A DNA stretch of 49,990 bases from an uncultured Lachnospiraceae bacterium (GTDB lineage Bacteria; Bacillota; Clostridia; Lachnospirales; Lachnospiraceae). The notes below the pieces were generated by a model. That model was not told the DNA's origin. It saw only the letters and a list, made by a program, of their open reading frames with translations, and did not search any database. Positions 1 to 8,814 of the stretch are shown in pieces. The stretch is from the NCBI GenBank assembly GCA_902775895.1, contig CACYNO010000010.1, forward strand, positions 1 through 49,990. The letters are read 5' to 3'. A program made the translations under genes and the position numbers. Every line of letters begins with the position of its first letter. The stretch's first letter is position 1.

Positions 1-291
1 TGCAGGGTATACCTTCACGCCATTACGAAGCACATCAATAATGCCACGTTTAGCAATCTCACCGGAGAGCCTGTTCAAAAACTGACGCTTCTTTGCATCC
101 GACTTAAACACGCCCAGCTTGTCCATTTCCTTTGGCTGCGTATCTTCAAGGAATCGGAACAGGCGTGTCTCATCGACTGCATACTCTTTGTTGTAGTCGG
201 CATTGGTTCCTTCTTCATAACCGTTTTGCTCAACAAGCCACTTCACGATTAAGGATTCCAAGCCGCTTTCTTTGGTATTTGTAAAAGCCAT
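1..291 (-). CDS. hsdR: Type I restriction enzyme subunit R, N-terminal part (runs off left edge)
   Basis: The first 97 codons of a protein starting MAFTNTKESGLESLIVKWL are read here; the frame stays open to the window edge. HsdR is the ATP-dependent translocase and endonuclease subunit of type I restriction systems. No catalytic motif is visible in this part, so the call rests on the N-terminal style and above all on position: it is the last gene of an hsdM-hsdS-hsdR order. The ATG lies two bases past the hsdS stop, and the Shine-Dalgarno AGGAGG is inside the last hsdS codons, so translation is probably coupled. The rest of the gene would decide whether the system is intact. Confidence 0.8.
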   Translation of the reverse strand, partial: MAFTNTKESGLESLIVKWLVEQNGYEEGTNADYNKEYAVDETRLFRFLEDTQPKEMDKLGVFKSDAKKRQFLNRLSGEIAKRGIIDVLRNGVKVYPA

Positions 292-293
292 AA

Positions 294-1691
294 TCATTCC
301 TCCTGTTCCTCGGTATTTTCATCATCTTCCACACCCTCGGCATCACCGTCCGCATCGTCATCCACATATTCATACTCAGGAATTTCAATGCCACGAACAT
401 CAATCTTTCCTGTGACGGCATCAGCAACAAGACGAACTTTCAAATCCTGCAGATTTGTAATCTTTTCCTCTAGCTTTTTAATTGCGCCCTCAATTTTCGC
501 ACAAATATCATCGAGATATTGAACGATTACTGTTTGCTCCTCCGTATCAGGATAAGCAATTTTGAGTTGCTCTATTACTCGCATACCTATATTTTGCTGT
601 GTACCATAAGACCACCCATCTTGGACTTCTTGTTGATAAGGTAGCGCTTGTAGTGCATAGAACAAAAATTTTGGAAGCATAATACTTTTGTTGCATCTAA
701 ACACAGCAAGTGGCGACCATATTGTAAAAACTCTATCCGTATCAACGATTGCCACACGCCCTGTTGTTGCTCCAGATTTAATCATATATACATCATCTAT
801 TTGAGGAATATATTTCTTGCAGCATTCATCATAAAACTCTTGCGATATATAACCACGAATATGGTTAAAATCAATTCGTCCGTTTCCTTGTGAAACGGCC
901 TCAGCCGACACAAATGGAATTCCCTCATCAAATAGTTCCGGTGTCGTATGCGGACCGTCTGTTAAAGGTTGAGTCAGTACTCGTAAAGTTTTAGTAATCT
1001 GCCATCCATCTGGTACATCGGGATAATACTTGTTGCCCGTAGAAATTGTCGCCTCATCCCTTAAGCCTTTTGTTACAGCTGACGAAATAATGTTGTTTTT
1101 CAGGTGATTGAATTCATGTATCTCCTTTTTTTGAATTCGAATCAGCCTATTAATCTCAGACACCTTCCAATCCAAGAACCGCACTATCTGATCCTGTTCG
1201 GCGCGGGGAGGGACGATGATCCGTGTACGTTTCAGCGTAGCCCAGTAAATATTTCTCTGAATAGAACCAACACTCTTAGAGTTAACAAGATACTGATCAA
1301 CCATTATTCGAGAACGAAGCAGATAATTAGCATATTTACTATTAAGCAGTTCGCTCATTGATAAAACGATATATGCCGGGCTGACAATTCCAGTATGAAA
1401 TGAAATACCGACAGAACCGCGCCAAGCCTGCTGATTATTAAGGACAAAATCGCCATTGTCTACTCGCTGATATTTTGAGAGATCCTGACTCGTGACATTT
1501 GTTCTTTTTTCCGCCTTGTCTGAAAACGGAATAACTCCAGAATCTAAATATACAGAAAGCAGTTGCAAATCCACACAATTACAAGTAGATTTCTCTTTTG
1601 CGACCGCAAAAATAGGTAGCACTTCCCAGTGGCTGGGAAATGATTTATTCCAAAGGGAAGCATAAGTTGTATAGCTATCGTATACCTTCAT
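294..1691 (-). CDS. hsdS: Type I restriction-modification specificity subunit S
   Basis: This 465-residue protein is the DNA-recognition subunit that directs HsdM and HsdR to a bipartite target. It has the usual two-half layout: a first target-recognition domain from about residue 15 (PSHWEVLPI), ending in a PPRAEQDQIVRFLD conserved segment and a helical spacer near residue 165-205; then a second domain starting near PDGWQITK, ending in PDTEEQTVIVQYLDD and a second helix. Each helix follows the same E-Q-x-x-I-V-x-[FY]-L-D pattern. The start overlaps the hsdM stop by 4 bp (ATGA), with GGAGGGA upstream. The C-terminus is unusually acidic (EYEYVDDDADGDAEGVEDDE). Specificity cannot be predicted from sequence alone. 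Confidence 0.93.
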   Translation of the reverse strand: MKVYDSYTTYASLWNKSFPSHWEVLPIFAVAKEKSTCNCVDLQLLSVYLDSGVIPFSDKAEKRTNVTSQDLSKYQRVDNGDFVLNNQQAWRGSVGISFHTGIVSPAYIVLSMSELLNSKYANYLLRSRIMVDQYLVNSKSVGSIQRNIYWATLKRTRIIVPPRAEQDQIVRFLDWKVSEINRLIRIQKKEIHEFNHLKNNIISSAVTKGLRDEATISTGNKYYPDVPDGWQITKTLRVLTQPLTDGPHTTPELFDEGIPFVSAEAVSQGNGRIDFNHIRGYISQEFYDECCKKYIPQIDDVYMIKSGATTGRVAIVDTDRVFTIWSPLAVFRCNKSIMLPKFLFYALQALPYQQEVQDGWSYGTQQNIGMRVIEQLKIAYPDTEEQTVIVQYLDDICAKIEGAIKKLEEKITNLQDLKVRLVADAVTGKIDVRGIEIPEYEYVDDDADGDAEGVEDDENTEEQEE

Positions 1692-3694
1692 CGTACTCCC
1701 TCCATTATCTCCGCCAACACGCCATCGGCTTCCTTTTCCAGTTCATTGAGCGTTGCCAAAATATCGCTCATTTCACGCAGCTCCACAGGCTTGTAGAAAT
1801 ACTTGGTAAAGCTGATTTCATAGCCCACAGTAGTTTTCTTTTCATCCACATAGGCATCCGGTGCGTATGATAGCACTTCATTTTTTATGAAAGCATCGAT
1901 ACCGCCCTCATAGGTGAAGGGCACATTTTCCGTGTCACGCAGGTCGACATCTGCCTCGCCTTCAATAGGTTTAGCCGTGGAATCTTTCTCCGTAATAAAC
2001 GGTCGGATTTTGTTAAGCTGGCCCTTCTTCAACCTTGTGGCGGTGGCAAAGGCCGTCCAATCATCAAGAGGTGTGCTTGCAGGGACAGAGACGATTGCTT
2101 TTTCTACGGTTGCAAGTTCATCAGCCTTTTTGAAGGTATCAGAAGGAATCGCTCTGTCCGGATATACGCGTAGGCGCAGCGGGCGTTCAACGGTAATGTT
2201 CCAATACGCGAATTCGTCATTATCAAAAATCATGCTGACTTCGCTTTCTTGCATTTCCATAAAGATACGAATTATCTCCTTGCGGATTTCAGGAGTAAAC
2301 TCGCAATTCTTATTACCCATGTTTTTGCGGAGTGGTGATTTCATTGCCGTAGCATCAATCAGCTGAATCTTACCCTTGCGGCGCTCCTCTTTCTTGTTAG
2401 AAAGAATCCAGATGTATGTTCCGATTCCTGTGTTGTAGAACATATTCTCCGGCACAGCAATAATTGCCTCCACAAGGTCATTCTCTATCATATAGCGGCG
2501 CGCATTGCTTTCTCCACTTCCAGCATCTCCGGTAAAAATTGATGAACCGTTATGAACCTCCGCAATACGGCTACCAAGTTCGGTGTCCTTCTTCATTTTT
2601 GCAACATTATTAAGCAAGAACAGAAGCTGACCATCACTGGTACGCGGGATCATCGGCATGATATCTCCACCCTCAAGATAGGTATTGAAGCGCGTATCGA
2701 GAATTTCCTTCTTGCCACCCATTTTTTCCGCATCGGTTTTCCAACTCTTTCCGTAAGGAGGATTTGAGAGCATGAAGTCAAACTGGCGGGATGCGTGCAG
2801 ATCGTCAGAAAGTGTGGAGCCGTACATGATATGCTCGGCCTCCTCGCCGTCACCTTTCAGCAACATATCCGCCGTACAGATAGCATAGGTTTCCGGATTG
2901 ATTTCCTGTCCGAACAGATGGATAGCTACTTCCTTACCGCGCTTGTGTGCAAGCGTCAGCAAACGCTCCTGCGCCACAGTGAGCATGCCGCCGGTTCCAC
3001 AGGCTCCGTCATAGCAGGAATATGATGCGTCCTTTATCTGATCAGCAATAGGCATGAACACAAGATCTGCCATAAGCTCAACAACATCACGAGGTGTCCA
3101 GTGTTCTCCAGCTTCCTCGTTATTCTCTTCATTAAACTTGCGGATCAGTTCCTCAAAAATGGTTCCCATTCCGTGGTTATCGAGTCCAGGATGCTTCAGG
3201 ATCTTCTTGTCTGCATCCTTATATACCGGGTTAGGACTGAGGTTGATATCTGATGAAGTAAACTTCTCAATAACTGCACCAAGGATATCTGCATCCACCA
3301 TCGTATCGATCTGATTACGGAATTTGAATTTATCCAGTATTACCTGAACATTCGGCGAAAAGCCATCAAGATATGCTGTGAAATCCGCCTTAAGTGTCTG
3401 TGCTTTTGAGCGGCTTGTCAGATCCTTCAACAAGAACGGAGAAGCATTACAAAAAGCCTGTCCTGCAGCATTGCACAGGGCTGGCCATTGATTATCGATT
3501 TTAGCAGCATCAAGCTGTTTTTTCATTTGAAGCACTGTCTGTTTTGTCTCTTCCAGTAATGCATCCAGGCGACGGATAACCGTCATAGGGAGGATAACGT
3601 CACGATACTTACCGCGTACATATACATCACGCAGGCAGTCATCTGCGATTCCCCAAATAAAGCTCACTATTGCATTATGAATCTGATTCTCCAT
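1688..3694 (-). CDS. hsdM: Type I restriction-modification DNA methyltransferase subunit M
   Basis: This 668-residue N6-adenine methyltransferase modifies host DNA as part of the HsdM2S complex. The N-terminal helical domain (about residues 1-150) precedes the SAM motif I (YDGACGTGGML, near residue 230) and the catalytic motif IV NPPYGKSW (near 310). After that come VPENMFYNTGIGTYIWIL, typical of HsdM, and a C-terminal helical tail. It is longer than the classical ~520-residue HsdM and resembles the longer Firmicutes/Bacteroidetes subtype. It is the first gene of the hsd operon, with GAGG in front of the ATG and hsdS overlapping its stop codon. No frameshift is seen. Confidence 0.95.
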   Translation of the reverse strand: MENQIHNAIVSFIWGIADDCLRDVYVRGKYRDVILPMTVIRRLDALLEETKQTVLQMKKQLDAAKIDNQWPALCNAAGQAFCNASPFLLKDLTSRSKAQTLKADFTAYLDGFSPNVQVILDKFKFRNQIDTMVDADILGAVIEKFTSSDINLSPNPVYKDADKKILKHPGLDNHGMGTIFEELIRKFNEENNEEAGEHWTPRDVVELMADLVFMPIADQIKDASYSCYDGACGTGGMLTVAQERLLTLAHKRGKEVAIHLFGQEINPETYAICTADMLLKGDGEEAEHIMYGSTLSDDLHASRQFDFMLSNPPYGKSWKTDAEKMGGKKEILDTRFNTYLEGGDIMPMIPRTSDGQLLFLLNNVAKMKKDTELGSRIAEVHNGSSIFTGDAGSGESNARRYMIENDLVEAIIAVPENMFYNTGIGTYIWILSNKKEERRKGKIQLIDATAMKSPLRKNMGNKNCEFTPEIRKEIIRIFMEMQESEVSMIFDNDEFAYWNITVERPLRLRVYPDRAIPSDTFKKADELATVEKAIVSVPASTPLDDWTAFATATRLKKGQLNKIRPFITEKDSTAKPIEGEADVDLRDTENVPFTYEGGIDAFIKNEVLSYAPDAYVDEKKTTVGYEISFTKYFYKPVELREMSDILATLNELEKEADGVLAEIMEGVR

Positions 3695-3751
3695 TAATCA
3701 ATCCTCTTTTTTCCTATACATATTCTCAAAACATTTTCTTCTTTTTAAAAA

Positions 3752-5248
3752 TTATAAAATATCTGCAAAATATTTACCATCAACACAGGAAAAGACTACC
3801 GTTTCCGGAAAAAAATTTTCCCCTCTATTTGCAAATCCCACAACTGTCATTGCCCAATCACTATAAGCCTCCGGTAATCTATAACATATCGGTTCCCCGT
3901 TTTCAGAGATAGTAACCAGTGGTAGTAGTTCTTTGCTTAAGCCTACAGAGAGAACTTCATATATATTTTTCCCTGCCTTTATTGGTAACATCTTTTGTCT
4001 ATTAATATCTTTATATACCTTTGCACCCCTTTGATTCAAAAAGTAGTCTTCATAATCATTTGTAACAAACTCGATAGGTAATTTATTTCCCATATCTTCG
4101 TAATGCTTTTTTAACTGTTCGCACACATATGTATTATAATACTCCGGTTGCATTTCTATTTTGAACTCTTCCGTATCCTTACCTTTGGAAAATCTATCCA
4201 TAAAACTAAGCAGTGATAAAAACGCAATTAAATCATCTGTATATAATCCGGCATATGTTCTATACCAATAATCGTTATAAATGAATATTATGTCATGCAA
4301 TCTTTTATACAATTCTAATTGTCTTTGGTTCAATGAAAACCATTCAATCCCTAATAGTTTCTTATCTATTTTTTCATTTTTATAATTGCCTATCAACTGT
4401 TCGTTTAATGACTGCATCAGTTTTGATATCAGACCTGCAAACATATCTGCCATGCGTATTCCAAAGTAATCCTTTGAATCGCCTTCACATACATACTCTA
4501 TCCCAGTATCCCTTGCTGCATTTAATGTTTTATGCTCGTCTCCATCCATATCTGTCGTTAAACTGTAATCTGTAATCCCCATTTCAACTAATAATTTCTT
4601 AAAACCATCAAACGCAGGATAATAATTCCAATCAAAACGTTCTGGTGCTTCTGCCTCTCCTAACAAGAGTAGTATCTGCTTGAACATTTCATTTTCACGC
4701 CCTTTTAACGGGATGTAATTTTTGTTTTTTTCTATTCTATCCTCCAAAAAAACTTTAAGCTCATTTATAAAATCATTCGGAGATTTATAGATTGCTTCAA
4801 TAACTTTTTGCGGACGATATACAAGAATCGCCTTTGTTATAGAATATTTCATTAGATCAATATCCGCAAAAAAAGAATTATTATAATTCCTGAATATCTG
4901 ATGTATTACATATTCTATTTTGTTCGAAACCGAAAAATAAATTATAATTTTTTCATCAAATATAGAAAGAAAATCCTCATAAAATCCTATAGTGTTTTTG
5001 TTTAATGATGAAAAACCCGATTTAAAATCCTTTTTTTTCATGGTTTGGCTTTTTAACTCGCCATCTTTCATCCTACGAAAATACTTTTCTTCAAACCCCT
5101 TATACTTTTCAAATATATATTTTTCATCCGTTTCCCGCCACCCTACAATCACGGTAATGAAGTTATCATAAAAATTATCAGCTGTTATCGTTTGATAATT
5201 GATTATATGACTATGCTCGGTTTCGTCATAATAAAAATTATATTTCAT
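3752..5248 (-). CDS. DUF3800-like protein (putative RNase H-fold nuclease), island-associated
   Basis: This 498-residue protein opens with an acidic motif, YYDETEHS (D8, E9), as in DUF3800 proteins that begin with a D-E-[ST/A] strand. It later has a GIRMADMFAGLI segment resembling the second signature of that family ([LI]-x-x-A-D-x-x-A-G) near residue 275. An RNase H-like fold is suggested for the family; nuclease activity here is inference. The C-terminal ~200 residues I do not recognise. The gene is clearly AT-richer than the dap and fab genes, consistent with transfer. It has a good AAGGTGAT ribosome site, lies 57 bp upstream of hsdM on the same strand, and follows an AAA ATPase gene, so it may belong to a defence island. 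Confidence 0.55.
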   Translation of the reverse strand: MKYNFYYDETEHSHIINYQTITADNFYDNFITVIVGWRETDEKYIFEKYKGFEEKYFRRMKDGELKSQTMKKKDFKSGFSSLNKNTIGFYEDFLSIFDEKIIIYFSVSNKIEYVIHQIFRNYNNSFFADIDLMKYSITKAILVYRPQKVIEAIYKSPNDFINELKVFLEDRIEKNKNYIPLKGRENEMFKQILLLLGEAEAPERFDWNYYPAFDGFKKLLVEMGITDYSLTTDMDGDEHKTLNAARDTGIEYVCEGDSKDYFGIRMADMFAGLISKLMQSLNEQLIGNYKNEKIDKKLLGIEWFSLNQRQLELYKRLHDIIFIYNDYWYRTYAGLYTDDLIAFLSLLSFMDRFSKGKDTEEFKIEMQPEYYNTYVCEQLKKHYEDMGNKLPIEFVTNDYEDYFLNQRGAKVYKDINRQKMLPIKAGKNIYEVLSVGLSKELLPLVTISENGEPICYRLPEAYSDWAMTVVGFANRGENFFPETVVFSCVDGKYFADIL

Positions 5249-5411
5249 ATTATCACCTTAATTCGAGTAATACATTTTTGAATCTTGTTATTGCTGAATC
5301 TTACCTACACAGTTGCTTTATCATTAATTATCATGGTTTCCCGTCTGCGTCAGTTGTTCGAAGAATTCGAATAACTGCTTCTACGTCTTTTTCCTCCATC
5401 CTTTACAAGTA

Positions 5412-6446
5412 TCAGTCCACCACCCTCTCCATCGCATACTCCCTAAACCCCGGCAATGTAAGTTCAAGATGGCCATATTTCTCGCTTTTTACCAACCCTT
5501 TTTTCAGCAATCGGTCTCTATATACGGAAAATTTTCCTGATGACATATCTGCAATCTTTGACACATCACCTGTTCTGCCGGATTCACTTTTTGCCAATGC
5601 AATGATAACCTCGCGGTCATTATCAGACATTTCCGACCATATCTTATCATATACATACTCGCCCAAATAGGCTTCAAATTCATCCATTACATTTTCATAA
5701 GAGCTCTTATTTTTGTAGCAAAGATATCCCAGAACCTGAAATGCATAAGGATAACCTTTTACGATCTCTGCCATCTGTGACGCTTCTTCTTCCGATACGC
5801 CCAGAGCCTTTTGATACTGCTTTGTGACCAACTTATAATTCAAAGGCTCCATGGCAAACTTCGGTGCCCTGTAAAGAAAGGTTAGAGTCTTTTCGTTTTG
5901 CAATTCGTATATATTTTCATACAGACCGGTCATGAGCATAAAAACATTATAATTTTTCCTCATGTATATCTGAAACTGACTTGCAAATTCGCGAACATAC
6001 TGATTGGACACCGCCTCATCCAGTGCTACCATGATCTTTTTACCTTTACGAGTAAGCTGGTCAAGCATTCTGTCCAATGCCACTACGATATCCGTTATCG
6101 GCGGTTCTGAATCCAGCTCTATACCAAACCCCAAAAAGGAAAGATTGATCTTTGCATCTTTGAATATCTGAAACAGATCCTTTCTGTTGCTTAATTCTGC
6201 TGCCCATGTTTTTAGCATATCTCTCTCAGGATTTAATTCCGTAACTATCCAGTTTTTATCTTTTTTTATCTCAGAGGAAATTTCTGTCATCATAACGGTC
6301 TTTCCTGAACCTCTCACTCCCGTCAGCATACACACTTGAAATTCGGGATTTTCAGAAGTAAAAGCCTCTAATATCTCATTCTTTTGTTTTTCTCGACTTA
6401 TTAAATTCATCGGCTCTTTTCCGAAAGATAATGAAAACGGATTCAT
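5412..6446 (-). CDS. AAA ATPase with C-terminal winged helix
   Basis: This 344-residue protein has a Walker A motif GVRGSGKT (residues 43-50), a Walker B motif KIMVALDEA (about 137-145), an arginine/sensor region, and a C-terminal winged-helix-like segment (about 290-340, DVSKIADMSSGKFSVYRDRL). It resembles the ORC1/Cdc6-like and archaeal-type ATPases common as accessory genes in clostridia; their function is mostly unknown. The ATG is preceded by GAGGTGAT at good spacing. An in-frame Met at residue 13 is a weaker alternative. Just upstream is an array of ten 10-bp phased repeats that could be its own binding site. A 22-codon open frame (MEEKDVEAVIRIL...) follows the stop but is too short to call. 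Confidence 0.75.
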   Translation of the reverse strand: MNPFSLSFGKEPMNLISREKQKNEILEAFTSENPEFQVCMLTGVRGSGKTVMMTEISSEIKKDKNWIVTELNPERDMLKTWAAELSNRKDLFQIFKDAKINLSFLGFGIELDSEPPITDIVVALDRMLDQLTRKGKKIMVALDEAVSNQYVREFASQFQIYMRKNYNVFMLMTGLYENIYELQNEKTLTFLYRAPKFAMEPLNYKLVTKQYQKALGVSEEEASQMAEIVKGYPYAFQVLGYLCYKNKSSYENVMDEFEAYLGEYVYDKIWSEMSDNDREVIIALAKSESGRTGDVSKIADMSSGKFSVYRDRLLKKGLVKSEKYGHLELTLPGFREYAMERVVD

Positions 6447-6480
6447 ATATTGATCACCTCGTCATCTGCTGTTCATTTTT

Positions 6481-6600
6481 ATAACTTTTATAACTTTTTA
6501 TAACCTTTTATAACTTTTGTTTTATTTTATAACCTTTTATAACTTTTCACAACTCTTTACAACTTTCTTTTTCTTTTACAACTCTTTACAACTTTTTTAT
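6481..6600. repeat. Helically phased T[AC]AACTTTT repeat array
   Basis: Ten copies of a [TC]AAC core begin at 6482, 6491, 6501, 6511, then 6530, 6540, 6550, 6560, then 6579 and 6589. Spacing is 9-10 bp within groups and 19 bp between groups, so every copy lies on nearly the same face of the helix. The first six cores are TAAC and the last four CAAC, each followed by [TC]TTT or TCTT. The array lies upstream of the AAA ATPase gene and just past the dapB terminator. It may be a multi-site protein-binding region or phased A-tract bent DNA. Confidence 0.8.
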
Positions 6601-6677
6601 TCAGTTTGATTTTATTAAAATTCAACTGAATAAAATGCATCACTTTTTTTACCTATTTTCAGGCTTTTGAAAACACC

Positions 6678-6703
6678 AAAAAAGGAGCACCCTCCGGTAC
6701 TCC
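6678..6703 (-). terminator. Rho-independent terminator of dapA-dapB
   Basis: Read on the minus strand, the arms GGAGTACC and GGTGCTCC close a 4-base loop and are followed at once by six T residues. It begins 7 bases past the dapB stop codon and separates dapB from the AAA ATPase region. Confidence 0.88.
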
Positions 6704-6709
6704 TCTTCC

Positions 6710-7474
6710 TTATATCCTCGACGCAATTACATCCTGCATATCGTAAAGCCCCTTATCCTTCCCCGCAAGAAAGACTGCAGCCTCCACCGCACCCTTGGCA
6801 AATACAGCCTTTGAGTATGCCGTGTGCTTGATGGTGATCACCTCATCCTCTCCTGCAAAGATGACTTCGTGCTCTCCCACGATGGTTCCGCCTCTTACCG
6901 CCGAGATACCTATTTCATTTTTATCTCTTTTTTCTCTTGTCTTACTTCTGTCATATACATAATAATGTTCTACACCGGCTGTAGCCTTCAACACATCTGC
7001 CAAAGCAAGGGCTGTTCCGCTTGGGGCATCCACTTTGCGATTGTGATGCTTTTCGACTATCTCCATGTCAAAGCCTGCGGGAGCCAGTACATTGGTAGCA
7101 CTCTCAAGGAGCTTAAACAAGGTATTGATACCAAGAGACATATTTGCCGCACGAAGCATAGCCGTACCGGAAGCAACCTCCGTAACTCTTTGCACCTGCT
7201 CATCCGAAAGACCTGTAGTGCAGATTACCGCAGGCATATGAGTCCTCTCACAGTAGTCAAGCAAATGATCAATAGCATTCGCAGATGAGAAGTCAATGAT
7301 GACATCCGCCTCCACATCACAATCATCCAGATCCTTAAATACGGGATAATGGCTAAGCTTCTCTCCGTTCAAATCTATACCTGCAACGATCTCCACGTTA
7401 TCATTCTCATCCGCAATACGTGTAATGGTACGCCCCATGTGACCGTTGCATCCGTTCATAATTATCTTTGTCAT
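6710..7474 (-). CDS. dapB: 4-hydroxy-tetrahydrodipicolinate reductase
   Basis: DapB (254 residues) reduces the DapA product with NAD(P)H to tetrahydrodipicolinate, in the branch to lysine and meso-diaminopimelate for peptidoglycan. The N-terminal Rossmann motif is NGCNGHMGRTI (residues 7-17), and the substrate/catalytic signature EKHHNRKVDAPSGTA lies near residues 140-155. Length is normal for the shorter Firmicutes form. It follows dapA by 15 bp on the same strand, so both are under the lysine riboswitch, and ends at a clear terminator. Confidence 0.97.
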   Translation of the reverse strand: MTKIIMNGCNGHMGRTITRIADENDNVEIVAGIDLNGEKLSHYPVFKDLDDCDVEADVIIDFSSANAIDHLLDYCERTHMPAVICTTGLSDEQVQRVTEVASGTAMLRAANMSLGINTLFKLLESATNVLAPAGFDMEIVEKHHNRKVDAPSGTALALADVLKATAGVEHYYVYDRSKTREKRDKNEIGISAVRGGTIVGEHEVIFAGEDEVITIKHTAYSKAVFAKGAVEAAVFLAGKDKGLYDMQDVIASRI

Positions 7475-7489
7475 AAAGTCACCTCTGAT

Positions 7490-8374
7490 TTATAAAATTC
7501 CGTAATCCTTCATAGCCTTCTTTAACTTCTCTTCCTTCTCTGCAGAAAGGGGTGAAAGAGGCATGCGCATCTTTGCAGAACATTTACCCATAAGCGCCAT
7601 TGCGTGCTTAACAGGTATGGGGTTTACATCTGAGAAAAGGGCATCTACCAAAGGAAGGGCTTCAAACTGGAGCTGCTTTGCCTTCTCGACATTTCCCGCC
7701 ATATACTCTGCGCAGATATCATGGGTCTGCTTCGGAGCCACATTTGATAATACGGATATTACTCCGATGCCTCCTATGGACATAAGGGGTACGATAAGAC
7801 CGTCCTCTCCCGAATACAGGTCTATCTTTCCATTCGCAAGGGCCATAAGGTGGCTCTCCTGTGCAAGGTTGCCCGTAGCAGCTTTTATGGCTACGATATT
7901 TTCCACATCCTCTGCAAGTCTTACAGCAGTCTCCGGCTGGATATTGCACCCTGTCCTGCTTGGTACGTTATAAAGAATAATAGGAAGCTTTACAGACTCT
8001 GCAATAGCCTTGTAGTGCTGATAAAGTCCTTCCTGTGATGCTTTATTGTAATAAGGAGTAACCACAAGAAGTGCATCAGCTCCAAGCTTTTCTGCTTCTG
8101 TGGAAAGGTGAATCGCCTCACTTGTGGAATTTGACCCTGTTCCTGCGATTACGGGTACTCTTCCCGCCGTTTTCTCTACGGCGTACTTTATTACATCCAA
8201 ATGCTCCTCGTGTGAAAGAGTTGAAGACTCTCCCGTTGTACCGCATGAGATGATGGCATCCGTTCCGTTCTCGATCTGAAAATCTATCAACTCTCCGTAA
8301 GCCTCAAAGTCCACATCTCCGTTTTCCTTCATGGGTGTTACTATAGCTACACCCGCTCCTTTAAAAATTGCCAT
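7490..8374 (-). CDS. dapA: 4-hydroxy-tetrahydrodipicolinate synthase
   Basis: DapA (294 residues) condenses pyruvate with aspartate semialdehyde, the committed step to diaminopimelate and lysine. It has the TIM-barrel signatures of the family: GTTGESSTLSHEEH near residue 45, the catalytic tyrosine in ILYNVPSRTG near 133, and the Schiff-base lysine in VAIKAATGN near 161. Length is standard. Transcription comes from a strong promoter about 280 bp upstream, through a lysine aptamer and terminator, so expression should fall when lysine is plentiful. Confidence 0.98.
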   Translation of the reverse strand: MAIFKGAGVAIVTPMKENGDVDFEAYGELIDFQIENGTDAIISCGTTGESSTLSHEEHLDVIKYAVEKTAGRVPVIAGTGSNSTSEAIHLSTEAEKLGADALLVVTPYYNKASQEGLYQHYKAIAESVKLPIILYNVPSRTGCNIQPETAVRLAEDVENIVAIKAATGNLAQESHLMALANGKIDLYSGEDGLIVPLMSIGGIGVISVLSNVAPKQTHDICAEYMAGNVEKAKQLQFEALPLVDALFSDVNPIPVKHAMALMGKCSAKMRMPLSPLSAEKEEKLKKAMKDYGIL

Positions 8375-8430
8375 AACTTACCTCCCTAAGAAATCTTTGT
8401 ATTTTGTTTTCAAAGAAGTAGTTTTGGGGA

Positions 8431-8457
8431 AAATAAAACCTGTCCGAAAAGGACAGG
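8431..8457 (-). terminator. Terminator of the lysine riboswitch expression platform
   Basis: On the minus strand CCTGTCC-TTTTC-GGACAGG is followed by TTTTATTT. It lies between the lysine aptamer and the dapA start codon, about 57 bases short of the ATG, where a ligand-controlled transcription terminator is expected. Confidence 0.88.
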
Positions 8458-8464
8458 CAGACTA

Positions 8465-8648
8465 ATCACAACTGATAGTAGCCCTCCATCTTACCCGATG
8501 ACAGTCGCAAGCCTCTTTGACTTGCGCCCAGCAAAAAGATCCTCATACAAGACCTTTTCACTTCGGCGTTCCCGCCTTTCATCCGCCCTCTCTCGTGTAT
8601 GAACGTCAGACGAACTACTCATCGGTCACGCGACCTCTACTTTCTTTA
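8465..8648 (-). ncRNA. Lysine riboswitch (L box)
   Basis: Read on the minus strand the leader shows the L-box landmarks in order: AGTAGAGGTCGCG at the 5' side of P1; GATGAGTAG; GATGAAAGGCGGGAACGCC with the GAAG continuation; TTTGCTGGG; TGTCATCGGG; and ATGGAGGGCTACT closing P1. It lies between the dapA promoter and a terminator hairpin. In this RNA class bound lysine favours the terminator. The call rests on recognised conserved segments, not on a covariance search; edges are approximate. Confidence 0.93.
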
Positions 8649-8655
8649 TGAAGAG

Positions 8656-8684
8656 AATATAACACTTTACGGGGACAGCGTCAA
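8656..8684 (-). promoter_or_regulatory. dapA promoter (TTGACG-17-TATATT)
   Basis: On the minus strand the -35 box TTGACG (8679-8684) and -10 box TATATT (8656-8661) are separated by 17 bases. Transcription would begin near 8649, directly at the 5' edge of the lysine aptamer, which supports both calls. Confidence 0.85.
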
Positions 8685-8755
8685 ACGGTGCGCCTGATTC
8701 TTTGGGCTATCAGCAATATACAACGGATAAACGGTAAAATATCCGGCTCCCGGGA

Positions 8756-8792
8756 TTGACATCAGGCTTGTGATGTTATATAAATATATTTA
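8756..8792 (+). promoter_or_regulatory. bioY promoter with overlapping palindrome
   Basis: A -35 box TTGACA (8756-8761) and a -10 box TATAAA (8779-8784) are 17 bases apart. A perfect 12-bp palindrome TAAATATATTTA (8781-8792) overlaps the -10 region and could be a repressor site; which protein would bind is unknown. The adjacent biotin ligase has no DNA-binding domain. Confidence 0.7.
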
Positions 8793-8814
8793 ACTAAATT
8801 TATGGAGATATAAT

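Noticed and set aside
5313-5401. 22-codon minus-strand frame MEEKDVEAVIRIL... right after the AAA ATPase stop
   Set aside because: It has a start but only a weak ribosome site and no recognisable family; too short to separate from chance. It could be a gene remnant.
6710-8374. Extra genes on the plus strand within dapA/dapB and the fab operon
   Set aside because: These frames lie opposite strongly conserved genes, lack ribosome sites and show no recognisable motif.
8470-8645. T-box leader for dapA
   Set aside because: No specifier loop or TGG anti-acceptor bulge was seen, whereas lysine aptamer segments occur in order.
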